A stretch of 42,657 bases of DNA from Shewanella pneumatophori (lineage in GTDB: Bacteria; Pseudomonadota; Gammaproteobacteria; Enterobacterales; Shewanellaceae), in the NCBI RefSeq assembly GCF_023283895.1, contig NZ_JAKILB010000022.1:1-42657 (forward strand), in the 5' to 3' direction. The translations under genes were made by a program, and so were the position numbers. Positions 9,910 to 19,029 of the stretch are shown here, one piece after another. The notes beneath the pieces are model-generated. The model was not told where the DNA came from. It saw only the letters and a list, made by a program, of their open reading frames with translations, and did not search any database. Within the stretch, counting starts at the first letter, position 1. Every line of letters starts with the position of its first letter.

Positions 9910-10617
9910 ATGATTGGCCGGCTTTATAAATTAAAAAAATTACAAAAAGTCTGCCAATTTAAATTGACGGTTTTAGCTTTGTCTGTCTCTTGTCTTTATG
10001 CTGCTCCGCTTAAGCAACTCGATACAGCCCATATAACCCAAACAATAGAGTCACAGTATGGTGAACGTGCGGGAAAACGAATTCGGGCTTGGTTTAAAAT
10101 TTTAGATGATGCAAAGGACTTGCAAGATAGCGACAAAATCTTAATGGTGAATAATTTTTTCAACCTGTTTCATTTTGTCGACGATATAAAGCTTTGGGGA
10201 AATAAGAATTATTGGGCAACGCCCATGGAGTTTATCGGAGTTAGTGGCGGCGATTGTGAAGACTTCTCAATCGCCAAGTATTTTACCCTACTCCAACTCG
10301 GTGTTTCAGAAGATAAGTTACGCATCACTATGGTCAAAGCCACTAGTGTGAATCAGTATCATATGGTGCTAGCGTATTATGAAACCCCCTCTTCTATTCC
10401 CCTCGTTTTAGACAATCTTGATAAGCAAATAAAACCGGCGACCCAAAGAACAGATCTATTGCCTGTTTACAGTTTTAATGGTCGACAGCTTTGGTTAAAT
10501 AAAGAAAAAGGACGAGGTGTTCTAGCTGGCTCTTCATCTAAGCTAGCGAAATGGAATGACCTGAAGCACCGTTTGGGTGTTGAGCGACTCAACCAACCCA
10601 AGATAAAACTGGAGTAG
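9910..10617 (+). CDS. bpfG: LapG-type periplasmic cysteine protease (BpfG)
   Basis: 235 residues of the bacterial transglutaminase-like cysteine proteinase family. A signal peptide covers about 1-40. The catalytic triad fits C116 (in GGDCEDFS), H151 (in NQYHMV) and D168 (in LVLDNLD). In the Lap/Bpf system this enzyme cuts the adhesin near its N-terminus and frees the cell from the surface; it is held inactive by the LapD/BpfD receptor when c-di-GMP is high. The gene lies 18 bp after the OmpA-like gene and 8 bp before bpfD, so it is in the same operon. The C116-E117-D118 cluster is as expected for the family. The adhesin cleavage site is outside this window. Confidence 0.94.
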   Translation: MIGRLYKLKKLQKVCQFKLTVLALSVSCLYAAPLKQLDTAHITQTIESQYGERAGKRIRAWFKILDDAKDLQDSDKILMVNNFFNLFHFVDDIKLWGNKNYWATPMEFIGVSGGDCEDFSIAKYFTLLQLGVSEDKLRITMVKATSVNQYHMVLAYYETPSSIPLVLDNLDKQIKPATQRTDLLPVYSFNGRQLWLNKEKGRGVLAGSSSKLAKWNDLKHRLGVERLNQPKIKLE

Positions 10618-10625
10618 TAAACAAG

Positions 10626-12545
10626 ATGACACTGTTTCGACAGATATACACATTACTATTTGTACTCTTTTTGCTGGTTGTAGCAAGCTTAAGCTATGTG
10701 CAGTTTACTGAAACACAGAGCTTTCTAACCAAGCAAATGGAGTCAGACCTTAATAATACCAGTAACTCACTGGGAATTATGCTGGTACCCGATCTTGAGG
10801 CTGGTGACATAGTCGGTGCAGAAACACTGATTAATGTAATTTTTGAAGGGGGTTACTACCAACAGGTAAAGCTCACCTGGTTAGTAGATGGTAAACAACA
10901 AGTATGGCAAAACCCAATGACAATTGACGGTGTGCCGCAGTGGTTTATTGATTTAGGGCTCTTCAAAACAATTAAACGAGAAAGTACCATTACTTCAGGT
11001 TGGATCCAACTTGCACGTCTTGAAGTGACCGCCCACCCAGGGTTTGGCTACCATGAGCTCTGGCGCACCATGACCAATGCTATCTTGGTATTTTCAATAT
11101 TGTTTCTTATTGCCATCATTTTTGCCCGTATAGGTTTAACTTGGATTTTAAAACCACTCCACGAGATTGCCGAACACGCTAAAGAAGTGGCCAACCGCAA
11201 ATTCGGCCCGGATATGACAGTACCTAAAACAGTTGAACTCAAGTCAGTCGTACTTGCATTCAACAGCATGTCAGAGCAGCTTAAACAAATCTTTAATTCT
11301 CTCGATGAAGAAGTCGGCGAATTAAGAAAGAAAAATCTGGTTGATCAAGTTTCTGGTTTGCCAAACCGCCAATATATGATGGGACGCCTTAACAGTTGGC
11401 TGAGCGAACCCAAAAGCGGTGCATTAATGATGGCCAAATTTGATTGGCTCGAAGAAGTGCACAGTAAATATGGTTATCAAGTTCGCGACGAGACCATCAA
11501 ATTACTATCAGATAAAATGAAGCAGCACTTAGATGGTGTAACCGGCTCTGTGATCGCCCGTATCGCTGCTTACGAATTTGCTTTCTTAATTACAAGCTCA
11601 GAGCATGATCAAACAAGTAAGTACCTGCAAACACTGATCCGCACGATTAATCAGGAGATGTCAAAAGCAGGCTGTAAACCTAACGAAGGTTTCGCTATTG
11701 GTATCGCTGAGCGTATAGGACAAATGTCAGTAACAGACGTTCTTGCACAAGCTGATAACGCACTACAAAAAGCGATTCAAGGTAATCAAGTTTTCCACTG
11801 GTTTGAGACTAATGAAAAGCAACTATTTACCCGAGAACAGTGGCGCGAACACCTAAGTGCCGCCATTACTGAAGGTAAATTCAAATTTAAGTGGCAACCC
11901 ATATTACTCAATGACTCAAACTCAATCTTACAAAGAGAACTGTATTGCCAGTTAGAAATTCACGACAAAATGGTTCAAGCCGGACAGTTTATGCCATATG
12001 TGGAGCTGCTTTCTTTAGGTACCTTGCTAGATAAATGCTTGATTGAAAGCCTACATAGCAAGCAATTACTCAATAGAAATTTTGAGCCTATTGCAGTGAA
12101 TTTAACGTTTCAAAGTATGGGCGATACTGAATTCCATCAATGGCTTAATAAGTTTTTACGCTCATCAACGCTTAGAGAAAGACTGTGCTTCGATATTCCT
12201 GAAGCTGCGGTATATAGTGACCCTGAAGCGTGTCAGGCACTTTGTGCCATTATTAGAGACAATGGTTCGCACTTCGGTATAGACCATTTCGGCCGCCAAT
12301 TTGGCTCAATGTCTTACTTACAAAACCTACGCCCGAGCTATGTAAAGCTCGACCAATCATTTGCTTACTACGATGAAAGTGAACACAGCAGTGAGTTGTG
12401 CCGCGCGCTAATTAACGTTGCTAAAGGTTTAGATGTTGAGGTAATAGTTACCGGTGTAGAAGAGCAAGAGCAATTAGCTCGCTTTACGCCATTAAAAACC
12501 AACGCATACATGGGCTATATCTCCCCTCCGGTTGATGTAGACTAG
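10626..12545 (+). CDS. bpfD: LapD-type c-di-GMP receptor with degenerate GGDEF and EAL domains (BpfD)
   Basis: 639 residues in LapD order: TM1 (about 8-27), periplasmic LapD/MoxY N-terminal domain (28-150), TM2 (about 153-175), HAMP and signalling helix (about 176-240), GGDEF-like domain (about 245-390) and EAL-like domain (about 400-630). The cyclase motif reads AAYEF at 314-318. The EAL motif reads E438-L439-Y440, and the later DDFG-type motif is DHFG, so neither enzyme activity is expected. This is the normal state for a receptor that binds c-di-GMP through the EAL domain and sequesters BpfG through the periplasmic domain. It is the last gene of the operon and is followed by a terminator. 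Confidence 0.94.
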   Translation: MTLFRQIYTLLFVLFLLVVASLSYVQFTETQSFLTKQMESDLNNTSNSLGIMLVPDLEAGDIVGAETLINVIFEGGYYQQVKLTWLVDGKQQVWQNPMTIDGVPQWFIDLGLFKTIKRESTITSGWIQLARLEVTAHPGFGYHELWRTMTNAILVFSILFLIAIIFARIGLTWILKPLHEIAEHAKEVANRKFGPDMTVPKTVELKSVVLAFNSMSEQLKQIFNSLDEEVGELRKKNLVDQVSGLPNRQYMMGRLNSWLSEPKSGALMMAKFDWLEEVHSKYGYQVRDETIKLLSDKMKQHLDGVTGSVIARIAAYEFAFLITSSEHDQTSKYLQTLIRTINQEMSKAGCKPNEGFAIGIAERIGQMSVTDVLAQADNALQKAIQGNQVFHWFETNEKQLFTREQWREHLSAAITEGKFKFKWQPILLNDSNSILQRELYCQLEIHDKMVQAGQFMPYVELLSLGTLLDKCLIESLHSKQLLNRNFEPIAVNLTFQSMGDTEFHQWLNKFLRSSTLRERLCFDIPEAAVYSDPEACQALCAIIRDNGSHFGIDHFGRQFGSMSYLQNLRPSYVKLDQSFAYYDESEHSSELCRALINVAKGLDVEVIVTGVEEQEQLARFTPLKTNAYMGYISPPVDVD

Positions 12546-12575
12546 CTCAATATTGCTCAAAATAGCCACAACAAA

Positions 12576-12602
12576 GCCTCTTGTCCATCAAGGGGCTTTT
12601 TT
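12576..12602 (+). terminator. Rho-independent terminator of the adhesin operon
   Basis: An 8-bp stem (GCCTCTTG, 12576-12583, with 12589-12596, one G-U pair), a 5-nt loop and six T residues, 31 bp after the bpfD stop codon. Confidence 0.88.
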
Positions 12603-12719
12603 ATCGATACTCTACTGCCCAGACTCTCGATGCTCTCTACTTCCCAAGGCTTATCGAAAAATGCTCAGCCATGGTTTCATAAAAGACAGGAGTCGAATCC
12701 TTTACCAGTTTTTAGAAAC

Positions 12720-12747
12720 AAAAAAGCCTCTAGATTGCTCTAGAGAC
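12720..12747 (-). terminator. Duplicated intrinsic terminator (second copy)
   Basis: A 9-bp stem (12739-12747 with 12726-12734, one wobble pair), a GCAA loop and a six-T run on the minus strand. It is a copy of the terminator 95 bp to its right and may act as a backup after the tRNA operon. Confidence 0.75.
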
Positions 12748-12814
12748 TTAATGTAAATGTGGTCGCATGACGAAAGAGTGAGGATTCGAATCCTCAACGA
12801 TATATTCCAGATAC

Positions 12815-12842
12815 AAAAAAGCCTCTAGATTTCTCTAGAGGC
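12815..12842 (-). terminator. Intrinsic terminator of the tRNA operon
   Basis: A perfect 9-bp stem, GCCTCTAGA with TCTAGAGGC (12834-12842 and 12821-12829), closes a GAAA tetraloop and is followed by six T on the minus strand. It lies 12 bp after the CCA end of the second tRNA-Pro. Confidence 0.9.
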
Positions 12843-12854
12843 TTCATGTAAAAG

Positions 12855-12931
<77 letters not shown>

Positions 12932-12989
12932 AAAATCTTTTGTCTTACTTAACTTGCTAAATATCGAGTAAACTCGCTATTTTAAAATG

Positions 12990-13066
<77 letters not shown>

Positions 13067-13097
13067 AGTCTTTACAACATTTAAAGCTTTAGGAAAA

Positions 13098-13174
13098 TGG
13101 GGTGACTGATGGGGTTCGAACCCACGACAACCGGAATCACAATCCGGGACTCTACCAACTGAGCTACAATCACC
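13098..13174 (-). tRNA. tRNA-His (anticodon GTG)
   Basis: A cloverleaf with encoded CCA and the anticodon loop ATTGTGA (GTG). The acceptor stem has the extra 5' G (G-1) opposite C73 that marks tRNA-His. Second gene of the operon. Confidence 0.96.
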
Positions 13175-13210
13175 ACTGATATTTCCTACTAACAAGCCCC
13201 GTTTCCATTC

Positions 13211-13287
13211 TGGTGCACCCAGAAGGATTCGAACCCTCGGCCTCACCCTCCGGAGGGGTGCGCTCTATCCAGCTGAGCTATGGGTGC
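13211..13287 (-). tRNA. tRNA-Arg (anticodon CCG)
   Basis: A 77-nt gene with encoded CCA. The acceptor stem GCACCCA pairs with TGGGTGC, and the anticodon loop CTCCGGA carries CCG. It is the first gene of the operon. In Escherichia coli the matching operon order is Arg-His-Leu-Pro; here no Leu gene is present and Pro is doubled. Confidence 0.96.
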
Positions 13288-13301
13288 CTTGCCTTGTTAG
13301 C

Positions 13302-13337
13302 GGGGCATATAGTAGGTGCAAATTGCCCTGCCGTCTA
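13302..13337 (-). promoter_or_regulatory. Probable promoter of the tRNA operon
   Basis: On the minus strand TAGACG (13337-13332), a 17-nt spacer and TACTAT (13314-13309) are followed by a very GC-rich discriminator (GCCCCGC) about 15 bp before tRNA-Arg. Such discriminators are typical of stable-RNA promoters under stringent control. Inferred from sequence only. The remaining intergenic DNA up to 13515 shows no gene. Confidence 0.45.
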
Positions 13338-13515
13338 CACTTGTTTTGCTTTTTTTACTGATTTAGTGTGCGTTCGCTCAAGATTTGAGTCGTTTGTACA
13401 CTTTTTTGTCACTCAGTGTCAAAATTATGACTTGGATGAGCTCAGTTTTCATGCTATCAATATGGATTAGCCCAAATCCTAATCAAATTAAAACAATAGC
13501 GATTGGCGGAACACC

Positions 13516-16155
13516 ATGTTTAGGGAAGAAACATCTCAGTCAAAAACCACGCTGAGGTTACATAAAAGGATTGCTCGCTTAAAAGCATTGGCTCTTAAGT
13601 ATAAACGAGCGGAAATAACGCAGAACGCTTTGTTAGAGATCTCTAACTTCGCAGCCAGTGTTACCACACCAAAAGAATTCTATTCATCACTGCATAAGTC
13701 AGTCAATGAACTGATCCCGGCCGACAACTTTTTTATTGCTACGCTAAACTCCAGCAACGGCAAACTTGAAGTACCTTTTTTTCTCGATGAGAAAGACGCC
13801 CATCCAGACGATTGCTACCCAGATGAAGATTTATCTGAAACCCTATATAGCGGATTAACTGGCTACGTACTCAGAACAGAGCAAACATTGATCTGTAATG
13901 ACCAAACATATCAGCAGCTAGCCAAGTCAAAAGCCATTAGCCTGCGCGGTAGCACTTGCCACCAATGGATAGGCACACCAATAAAAAGTGCCGACCAAAC
14001 GATAGGCGTATTGGTATTTCAAAGCTACAGCCCGAATGTTGTCTACTCTGAAATAGAAATAGAGTTAATGAACTTCATTAGCCACCACATCTCAGGGGTG
14101 ATTCAGCGTTTAGACAACCAAGAGCAACTTGAGCAAGCAATTGACACTCGCACTAAAGAACTGAGCATCGCTTATAACAAACTAAAACAAGAAGTCTATG
14201 AGCGTCGTAGAGCGGAACGTTTACAAAAGTCATTATTTGAAATAGCCGATCTGGCCAACTCTAATATCGACAATCAACAATTTTACAGTGAGATCCACCG
14301 GGTGATTAGCCACCTTCTGCCGGTGAACAATTGTTTTATTTCGTTATTAAACGAACAGCGTAATACTCTGACCTTCCCTTACTTTGTATCGCAATTTGAT
14401 CTAGAGCCGCCAAAGTCGCGCCCGTTAAGCGATGGTCTAACCGAATATATTTTACTTAACCATAAGCCTCGATTACTCGAAAAAGCCGACATTAACGCGC
14501 TTATCGCATCTGGTGAGCTCTATAAGGCTGCGCCAGAGTTAAATGACACTAAAGAGATCAATCAGTGGATTGCAGTGCCATTATTTATCCACGGTCAGGT
14601 TAGTGGTGCATTAACCATATACAGCTATAGCTTTAGCCAGACTTACCAAGAGAAAGATCTCGAACTACTGACTTTTGTTTCACAGCATATCGCCACAGCA
14701 ATCGAGAAAAAGCTTTCCGCTGAATCGCTCAAGCTCAGTTATGAGCAACTAGAAGATAAAGTAAACCAGCGCACCCAAGCCCTAGCCGATGCGAATAACG
14801 ATTTAGAAAAAGAGATAAGCCAACGCAAACGTATTGAACGTCAGTTAGTCCACGATGCTAAGCACGATAACTTAACTGGCCTACCAAATCGCTCAATGTT
14901 TATGGAGCGCTTAACCCAAGCTATTAAACATGTGCGTCGCCATACGCTAAATCGATTCGCAGTATTGTTTATCGACATGGACCGCTTCAAGCTACTCAAC
15001 GATACCTTAGGCCATTTGGAAGGGGACAGATTTCTAATTGAAACCGCCAAGCGCCTCAAACTATGTATTAGAAGCAACGATATGCTTGCCAGACTCGGGG
15101 GCGATGAATTTGTCATCTTGCTTGATTCGATTAGTGACTCTCAAGATGCTGAAGATGTAGCAGAAAGAGTATTGGCTGAGCTATCTAGACCTTATCAACT
15201 CGCAAACCAGCAGTTTAACTCAAGTGGTAGTATCGGAATTTCCATGAGTGGCCAAAACCGCTCAGACACTAGCGAGTCGATTTTACGTGATGCCGATACC
15301 GCAATGTACCAAGCTAAGTCACAAGGTAAAGGCTGCTTTGTTATTTTCAATAATGACGTTAATAAGCAACAAATCACCGATATCAAACTTGAAAACGAGC
15401 TCAAATCAGCAATCAGTGATAAACAATTGCAAATTAGCTACCTGCCGATTATGGCGTTAAACACTGAAAAAGTTGTCGCGCTTGAGCCAAGGCTGTTCTG
15501 GCATCACCCGACGCTCGGCAAGATAAAACAAGAGCAGCTAAATAATATTGCCGATCATTGCAATATGATCATTGAACTTGATAACTATATGCTCGAGATG
15601 GTCAATAACAGCTTTCATACAATGCAAAGCATTTATGATGATGAGTTAAAACTTCATTTATCAATCTCAAGCCAGCATCTAAATCATAAATATGCGCTAC
15701 GCGCCTTTAAAAACAGACTTAAGCAATTTCAGTTTGATAGCAGCAAGGCCACACTATTTTTCAATGAAAAGGCCTTTGTTCAAAACACCAATAACCATAT
15801 CTGTGCTTTTGAAAGCTTAAGCCCACTTAACATAAAACTCGGTATTGAAGGTTACGGCAGTGCTCACAGTGCGATTAGCAGTCTGACATTTTTGCCCATA
15901 GATGCGTTAAAACTCGACTCTAGCTATTGTAGCCACCTTGAAAATAGCCAACATCTAAAACTGGTAAAAGCTTATTTTAGTGCCGCTCAGGCGATGGAAA
16001 TAGCAGTGTTTGCAGTAGGAGTTAATACTGCGCCGCAACTACAAGTGCTGCAAAATATAGGCTTTGAGGTTGGCCAAGGGATTGTGCTGGGTGAGGTTAT
16101 TGAATGCTCTACCGCAGTAAAAGCGGATAAAATCGTTAATCAAGCGTGCGCATAG
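13516..16155 (+). CDS. GAF-GAF-GGDEF-EAL(degenerate) signalling protein, probable diguanylate cyclase
   Basis: 879 residues, no transmembrane segment seen, so probably cytoplasmic. Order: N-terminal coiled stretch (about 1-35), GAF domain (about 40-205), coiled coil (about 210-245), second GAF domain (about 245-395), coiled coil (about 400-445), GGDEF domain (about 445-610) and an EAL-like domain (about 620-870). The GGDEF motif is intact at 528-532 with an inhibitory-site R519-x-x-D522 five residues upstream, so c-di-GMP synthesis with product feedback is expected. The EAL motif reads E657-P658-R659 and the DDFG-like motif is IEGYG, so phosphodiesterase activity is unlikely. Signals sensed by the GAF domains are unknown. 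It has its own position after the tRNA cluster and could feed the BpfD receptor encoded upstream; that link is inference. Confidence 0.9.
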   Translation: MFREETSQSKTTLRLHKRIARLKALALKYKRAEITQNALLEISNFAASVTTPKEFYSSLHKSVNELIPADNFFIATLNSSNGKLEVPFFLDEKDAHPDDCYPDEDLSETLYSGLTGYVLRTEQTLICNDQTYQQLAKSKAISLRGSTCHQWIGTPIKSADQTIGVLVFQSYSPNVVYSEIEIELMNFISHHISGVIQRLDNQEQLEQAIDTRTKELSIAYNKLKQEVYERRRAERLQKSLFEIADLANSNIDNQQFYSEIHRVISHLLPVNNCFISLLNEQRNTLTFPYFVSQFDLEPPKSRPLSDGLTEYILLNHKPRLLEKADINALIASGELYKAAPELNDTKEINQWIAVPLFIHGQVSGALTIYSYSFSQTYQEKDLELLTFVSQHIATAIEKKLSAESLKLSYEQLEDKVNQRTQALADANNDLEKEISQRKRIERQLVHDAKHDNLTGLPNRSMFMERLTQAIKHVRRHTLNRFAVLFIDMDRFKLLNDTLGHLEGDRFLIETAKRLKLCIRSNDMLARLGGDEFVILLDSISDSQDAEDVAERVLAELSRPYQLANQQFNSSGSIGISMSGQNRSDTSESILRDADTAMYQAKSQGKGCFVIFNNDVNKQQITDIKLENELKSAISDKQLQISYLPIMALNTEKVVALEPRLFWHHPTLGKIKQEQLNNIADHCNMIIELDNYMLEMVNNSFHTMQSIYDDELKLHLSISSQHLNHKYALRAFKNRLKQFQFDSSKATLFFNEKAFVQNTNNHICAFESLSPLNIKLGIEGYGSAHSAISSLTFLPIDALKLDSSYCSHLENSQHLKLVKAYFSAAQAMEIAVFAVGVNTAPQLQVLQNIGFEVGQGIVLGEVIECSTAVKADKIVNQACA

Positions 16156-16190
16156 CGCCTCCTATACACACGCTTTAAAATAGTCTGCAG

Positions 16191-18206
16191 CTACTTATTC
16201 TTAAACATATCTCTTAAGTTCGCGATATTAGAGCGTCCGGACTGCTGCATTTGCTCAGCACTTTGCACTGGCTTACGGTTTTCCCAGATCAAATCATCCT
16301 GAGGTAACTCCATCAAGAAACGGCTTGGCTCACAACGGATGGTTTCACCAAACTGACGGCGTTCACGGCAAATAACAAACCACAGCTCTTTTTGCGCTCG
16401 GGTGATCCCCACATAAGCTAAGCGGCGCTCTTCATCTACGTTGTCCTCATCAATACTGCTTTGATGCGGCAAGATACGCTCTTCTGCGCCCACCATAAAC
16501 ACATAGGGGAACTCCAAACCTTTCGATGCATGCAAGGTCATCAGCTGCACCTGATCGCCGCCCTCGTCTTCACTATTGCGCTCCATCATGTCGCGCAACG
16601 TTAAACGAGTCACCACTTCAGGCAACGTCATCCCCTCATCTAAATCGTCGCCTTGCAGCATTTCAGTCACCCAACGATATAGTTCAGAAATGTTCTTCAT
16701 GCGCATTTCTGCCGCTTTGGCGCTCGTACTGGTTTCGTACAAGTAGTCTTCGTAGTTAATGTTACGAATTAACTGCTTTACCGCGTCAACGGGGTCGCCA
16801 CGTTCAGCTAAATCACCGGTTTCAACCACAAAGCGGCCAAACTTATACAAGCTCGCCATCGCCGCCGGCGGTAACTCATGGTTTAAATCCGCTTCAAAAA
16901 TTGCCGCAAACATGGAGATCTGTTTTTGGTTAGCAAAGTTACCTAAACGCTCAAGTGTTGCCGGACCGATACCACGCTTTGGTAAGTTAACGATGCGCAA
17001 AAAGGCATTATCGTCATCCGGATTCACGATTAACCGCAGATAAGCCATGATGTCTTTAATTTCTGCACGGCCAAAGAAAGACGTACCACCACTGAGCTTA
17101 TAGGGAATACGGTTGGTCATTAGCGCTCTTTCAAGCAAGCGTGACTGATGGTTACCACGATACAAAATCGCGTAATCACCGTAGCTAGTCCGACCCACGA
17201 ATTTATGGCGGATCATCTCTGCTACCACACGTTCGGCTTCTTGCTCTTCGTTAGCAGCAATTAATACCCGAATAGGTTCACCGTATGCTAGCTCACTGAA
17301 CAAGGCCTTTTCATAAACGTGAGGGTTATTGGCAATCAATATATTGGCAGCGCGCAAAATTCGCTGACTCGAGCGGTAATTCTGTTCCAGCTTGATCAAC
17401 TTCAGCTTAGGGAAATCTTTACCAAGCAATACAAGATTTTGCGGTTTAGCACCACGCCATGAGTAAATAGACTGGTCATCATCACCAACTACGGTAAAAC
17501 GCGCGCGCTCACCCACCAGCAACTTAACCATTTCATATTGGCTGGTATTGGTGTCTTGATACTCATCCACCAGCATATATTGAATACGGGTTTGCCAACG
17601 GGTTCTTACTTCTTCATTTTGACGAAGTAATAATGTTGGCAGCAAAATCAAGTCATCAAAATCCAGCGCATTGTAGGCTTTCATATGTTGAGCATAACGC
17701 TGATATAACAGTGCAAACAGTTGCTGCTGTTCATCTTTAGCAATTTTTCGCGCATGCTCTGGGATCACCAAATCACCTTTCCAATTTGAAATGGTGGTCG
17801 CTAACAGCCTTAGCAGATCTTTATCTTCATCGAGCTCATCTTGGGTCAGCTCTTTAAGCAATGCTAAGGTATCTTGGTCGTCAAACAGTGAAAAACCAGG
17901 CTTTAAGCCAACAACTTTATGCTCACGCTTAATGATCTCAAGCCCGAGAGTATGAAAAGTCGAGATCCACAGCCCACGCGCTTCTTTACGTCCCATAGAC
18001 TGCGACACACGCTCTTTCATCTCGCGTGCAGCTTTATTGGTAAAAGTAACGGCAGCGATATTGCGCGCCTTATAGCCACACTTTTCCACCAGATAAGCAA
18101 TTTTATTAATAATTACTCTGGTCTTGCCACTACCAGCACCCGCAAGTACTAAGCAAGGACCGCTTACATAGTGAACGGCATCATTTTGTCCGGGATTGAG
18201 CTTCAT
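16191..18206 (-). CDS. rep: ATP-dependent DNA helicase Rep
   Basis: 671 residues, almost the length of E. coli Rep (673). It is an SF1A 3'-5' helicase with Walker A AGAGSGKT near residue 22, the Walker B/DEYQDTN segment near 215-225, the QSIYSWRGA motif III near 245-255, the YRSS motif IV region and the C-terminal VQLMTLHASKGLEFPYVF and GITRAQKELW motifs. Rep helps replication forks pass protein roadblocks. The ATG at 18206 is the natural family start. The gene converges with the GGDEF protein, with a 35-bp gap. Confidence 0.97.
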   Translation of the reverse strand: MKLNPGQNDAVHYVSGPCLVLAGAGSGKTRVIINKIAYLVEKCGYKARNIAAVTFTNKAAREMKERVSQSMGRKEARGLWISTFHTLGLEIIKREHKVVGLKPGFSLFDDQDTLALLKELTQDELDEDKDLLRLLATTISNWKGDLVIPEHARKIAKDEQQQLFALLYQRYAQHMKAYNALDFDDLILLPTLLLRQNEEVRTRWQTRIQYMLVDEYQDTNTSQYEMVKLLVGERARFTVVGDDDQSIYSWRGAKPQNLVLLGKDFPKLKLIKLEQNYRSSQRILRAANILIANNPHVYEKALFSELAYGEPIRVLIAANEEQEAERVVAEMIRHKFVGRTSYGDYAILYRGNHQSRLLERALMTNRIPYKLSGGTSFFGRAEIKDIMAYLRLIVNPDDDNAFLRIVNLPKRGIGPATLERLGNFANQKQISMFAAIFEADLNHELPPAAMASLYKFGRFVVETGDLAERGDPVDAVKQLIRNINYEDYLYETSTSAKAAEMRMKNISELYRWVTEMLQGDDLDEGMTLPEVVTRLTLRDMMERNSEDEGGDQVQLMTLHASKGLEFPYVFMVGAEERILPHQSSIDEDNVDEERRLAYVGITRAQKELWFVICRERRQFGETIRCEPSRFLMELPQDDLIWENRKPVQSAEQMQQSGRSNIANLRDMFKNK

Positions 18207-18371
18207 GGATACGTTAAAACCAAGATATTAAGGAAGGCATTAAAAGACGAATGATAGCAGAAACCCGATTACGATCGGAAAAGTTATCGACAATATCTCG
18301 CAGTCAAAATTTTTCTTCTATATTTATCATTTAGTAAGACTCAAAAACGACATATTCATTCGTCAGACTAC

Positions 18372-18400
18372 TTGCCATTAATTTATACAGACACTACACT
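18372..18400 (+). promoter_or_regulatory. Probable promoter of the TetR-RND operon
   Basis: TTGCCA (18372-18377), a 17-nt spacer and TACACT (18395-18400). The predicted transcription start is near 18407, inside the palindrome at 18404-18421. Based on match and spacing only. Confidence 0.6.
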
Positions 18401-18403
18401 CAA

Positions 18404-18421
18404 TGAATGAACGTTCATTCA
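18404..18421. promoter_or_regulatory. Palindromic operator for the TetR regulator
   Basis: The sequence TGAATGAACGTTCATTCA is a perfect 18-bp inverted repeat with no spacer. It overlaps the predicted transcription start of the TetR gene. Its form is typical of TetR/AcrR-family operators, so autorepression of the efflux operon is the likely role. Confidence 0.8.
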
Positions 18422-18435
18422 CTTTCGATCTTATT

Positions 18436-19014
18436 ATGCACAGCAAACGCAATCTAATACTGCGCGCAGCAGAAAAAATTATCGCCTCCGGTGGTATTCA
18501 AGGCTTGTCGATGCAGCTTGTTGCCAAAGAAGCAGGCGTTGCCGCAGGCACCATTTATCGCTACTTCAAAGACAAAGACGATCTGATTTTAGAACTTAGA
18601 AAAGATGTACTCGCTCAAGTAGCGAGTGCCATTTTAGAAGATCACCATGTAGGCACCCTAGAACAGCGCTTTAAACGTATATGGATGAAAATGCATAACT
18701 ACGGCAAGCAGCCTTCGCCTGCCAATCTAAGTTACGAGCAATACGCCCACCTTCCAGAAAGTAATACCGATGAAATTCGCGCACTCGAAATGAAGTTGTT
18801 TGAGCCACTACACCGCCTATTTGAAGAAGGATTAGCACAAGGCAGCATTCAGCCTTTGCATCCACGCGCACTCTACGCGGTAGCAATGGAGCCATCAATG
18901 ACAATGGCTCGCGCCATGAGGCGCGGTCTTATCGAGTACGACGAAAAAGATATCACGCTTGCTTGCGATTTATGCTGGCGAGCTATTTATATTCCAACCA
19001 CACCGACAAACTAA
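18436..19014 (+). CDS. TetR/AcrR-family repressor of the adjacent RND efflux genes
   Basis: 192 residues from the ATG at 18436. The N-terminal helix-turn-helix (about 5-50, with GLSMQLVAKEAGVAAGTIYRYF) is typical TetR; the C-terminal half is the ligand/dimer domain. A longer reading from an ATG at 18403 is possible, but that codon lies upstream of the predicted transcription start and inside the operator palindrome, and the added 11 residues are not family-like, so the shorter start is preferred. Neither start has a clear ribosome-binding site. The gene is followed after 15 bp by the MFP and RND genes, so it most likely represses its own operon and responds to an efflux substrate that is not identifiable from the sequence. 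Confidence 0.9.
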   Translation: MHSKRNLILRAAEKIIASGGIQGLSMQLVAKEAGVAAGTIYRYFKDKDDLILELRKDVLAQVASAILEDHHVGTLEQRFKRIWMKMHNYGKQPSPANLSYEQYAHLPESNTDEIRALEMKLFEPLHRLFEEGLAQGSIQPLHPRALYAVAMEPSMTMARAMRRGLIEYDEKDITLACDLCWRAIYIPTTPTN

Positions 19015-19029
19015 AGGAGTTATCAGGAC

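Larger units (their letters stand above)
12672..12854 (-). repeat. Tandem degenerate repeats of tRNA-Pro 3' end plus terminator
   Basis: Read on the minus strand, the end of the last intact tRNA-Pro and its trailing terminator are followed by two decayed copies of the same arrangement. The CCA ends sit at 12855-12857 (intact), 12760-12762 and 12672-12674. T-arm-like sequences sit at 12780-12795 (GAGGATTCGAATCCTC) and 12689-12700. The 45 nt from the intact ACCA through its terminator T-run match the first decayed copy with only about 4 differences. The remnants lack the 5' half and cannot be functional tRNAs. Confidence 0.8.

Noticed and set aside
12553..12756. An open frame of 67 codons between the adhesin operon and the tRNA cluster
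   Set aside because: It runs through the bpfD terminator and decayed tRNA repeats, has no ribosome-binding site and no protein-like composition.
13213..13470. An open frame reading HPEGFEPSASPS... across the tRNA-Arg gene
   Set aside because: This is the well-known false frame produced by the antisense strand of a tRNA gene.
16142..16175. AAGCGTG...CACGCTT repeat between the GAF-GGDEF gene and rep as a terminator
   Set aside because: The loop is 20 nt, there is no proper T-run on either strand, and part of it lies in the coding sequence.
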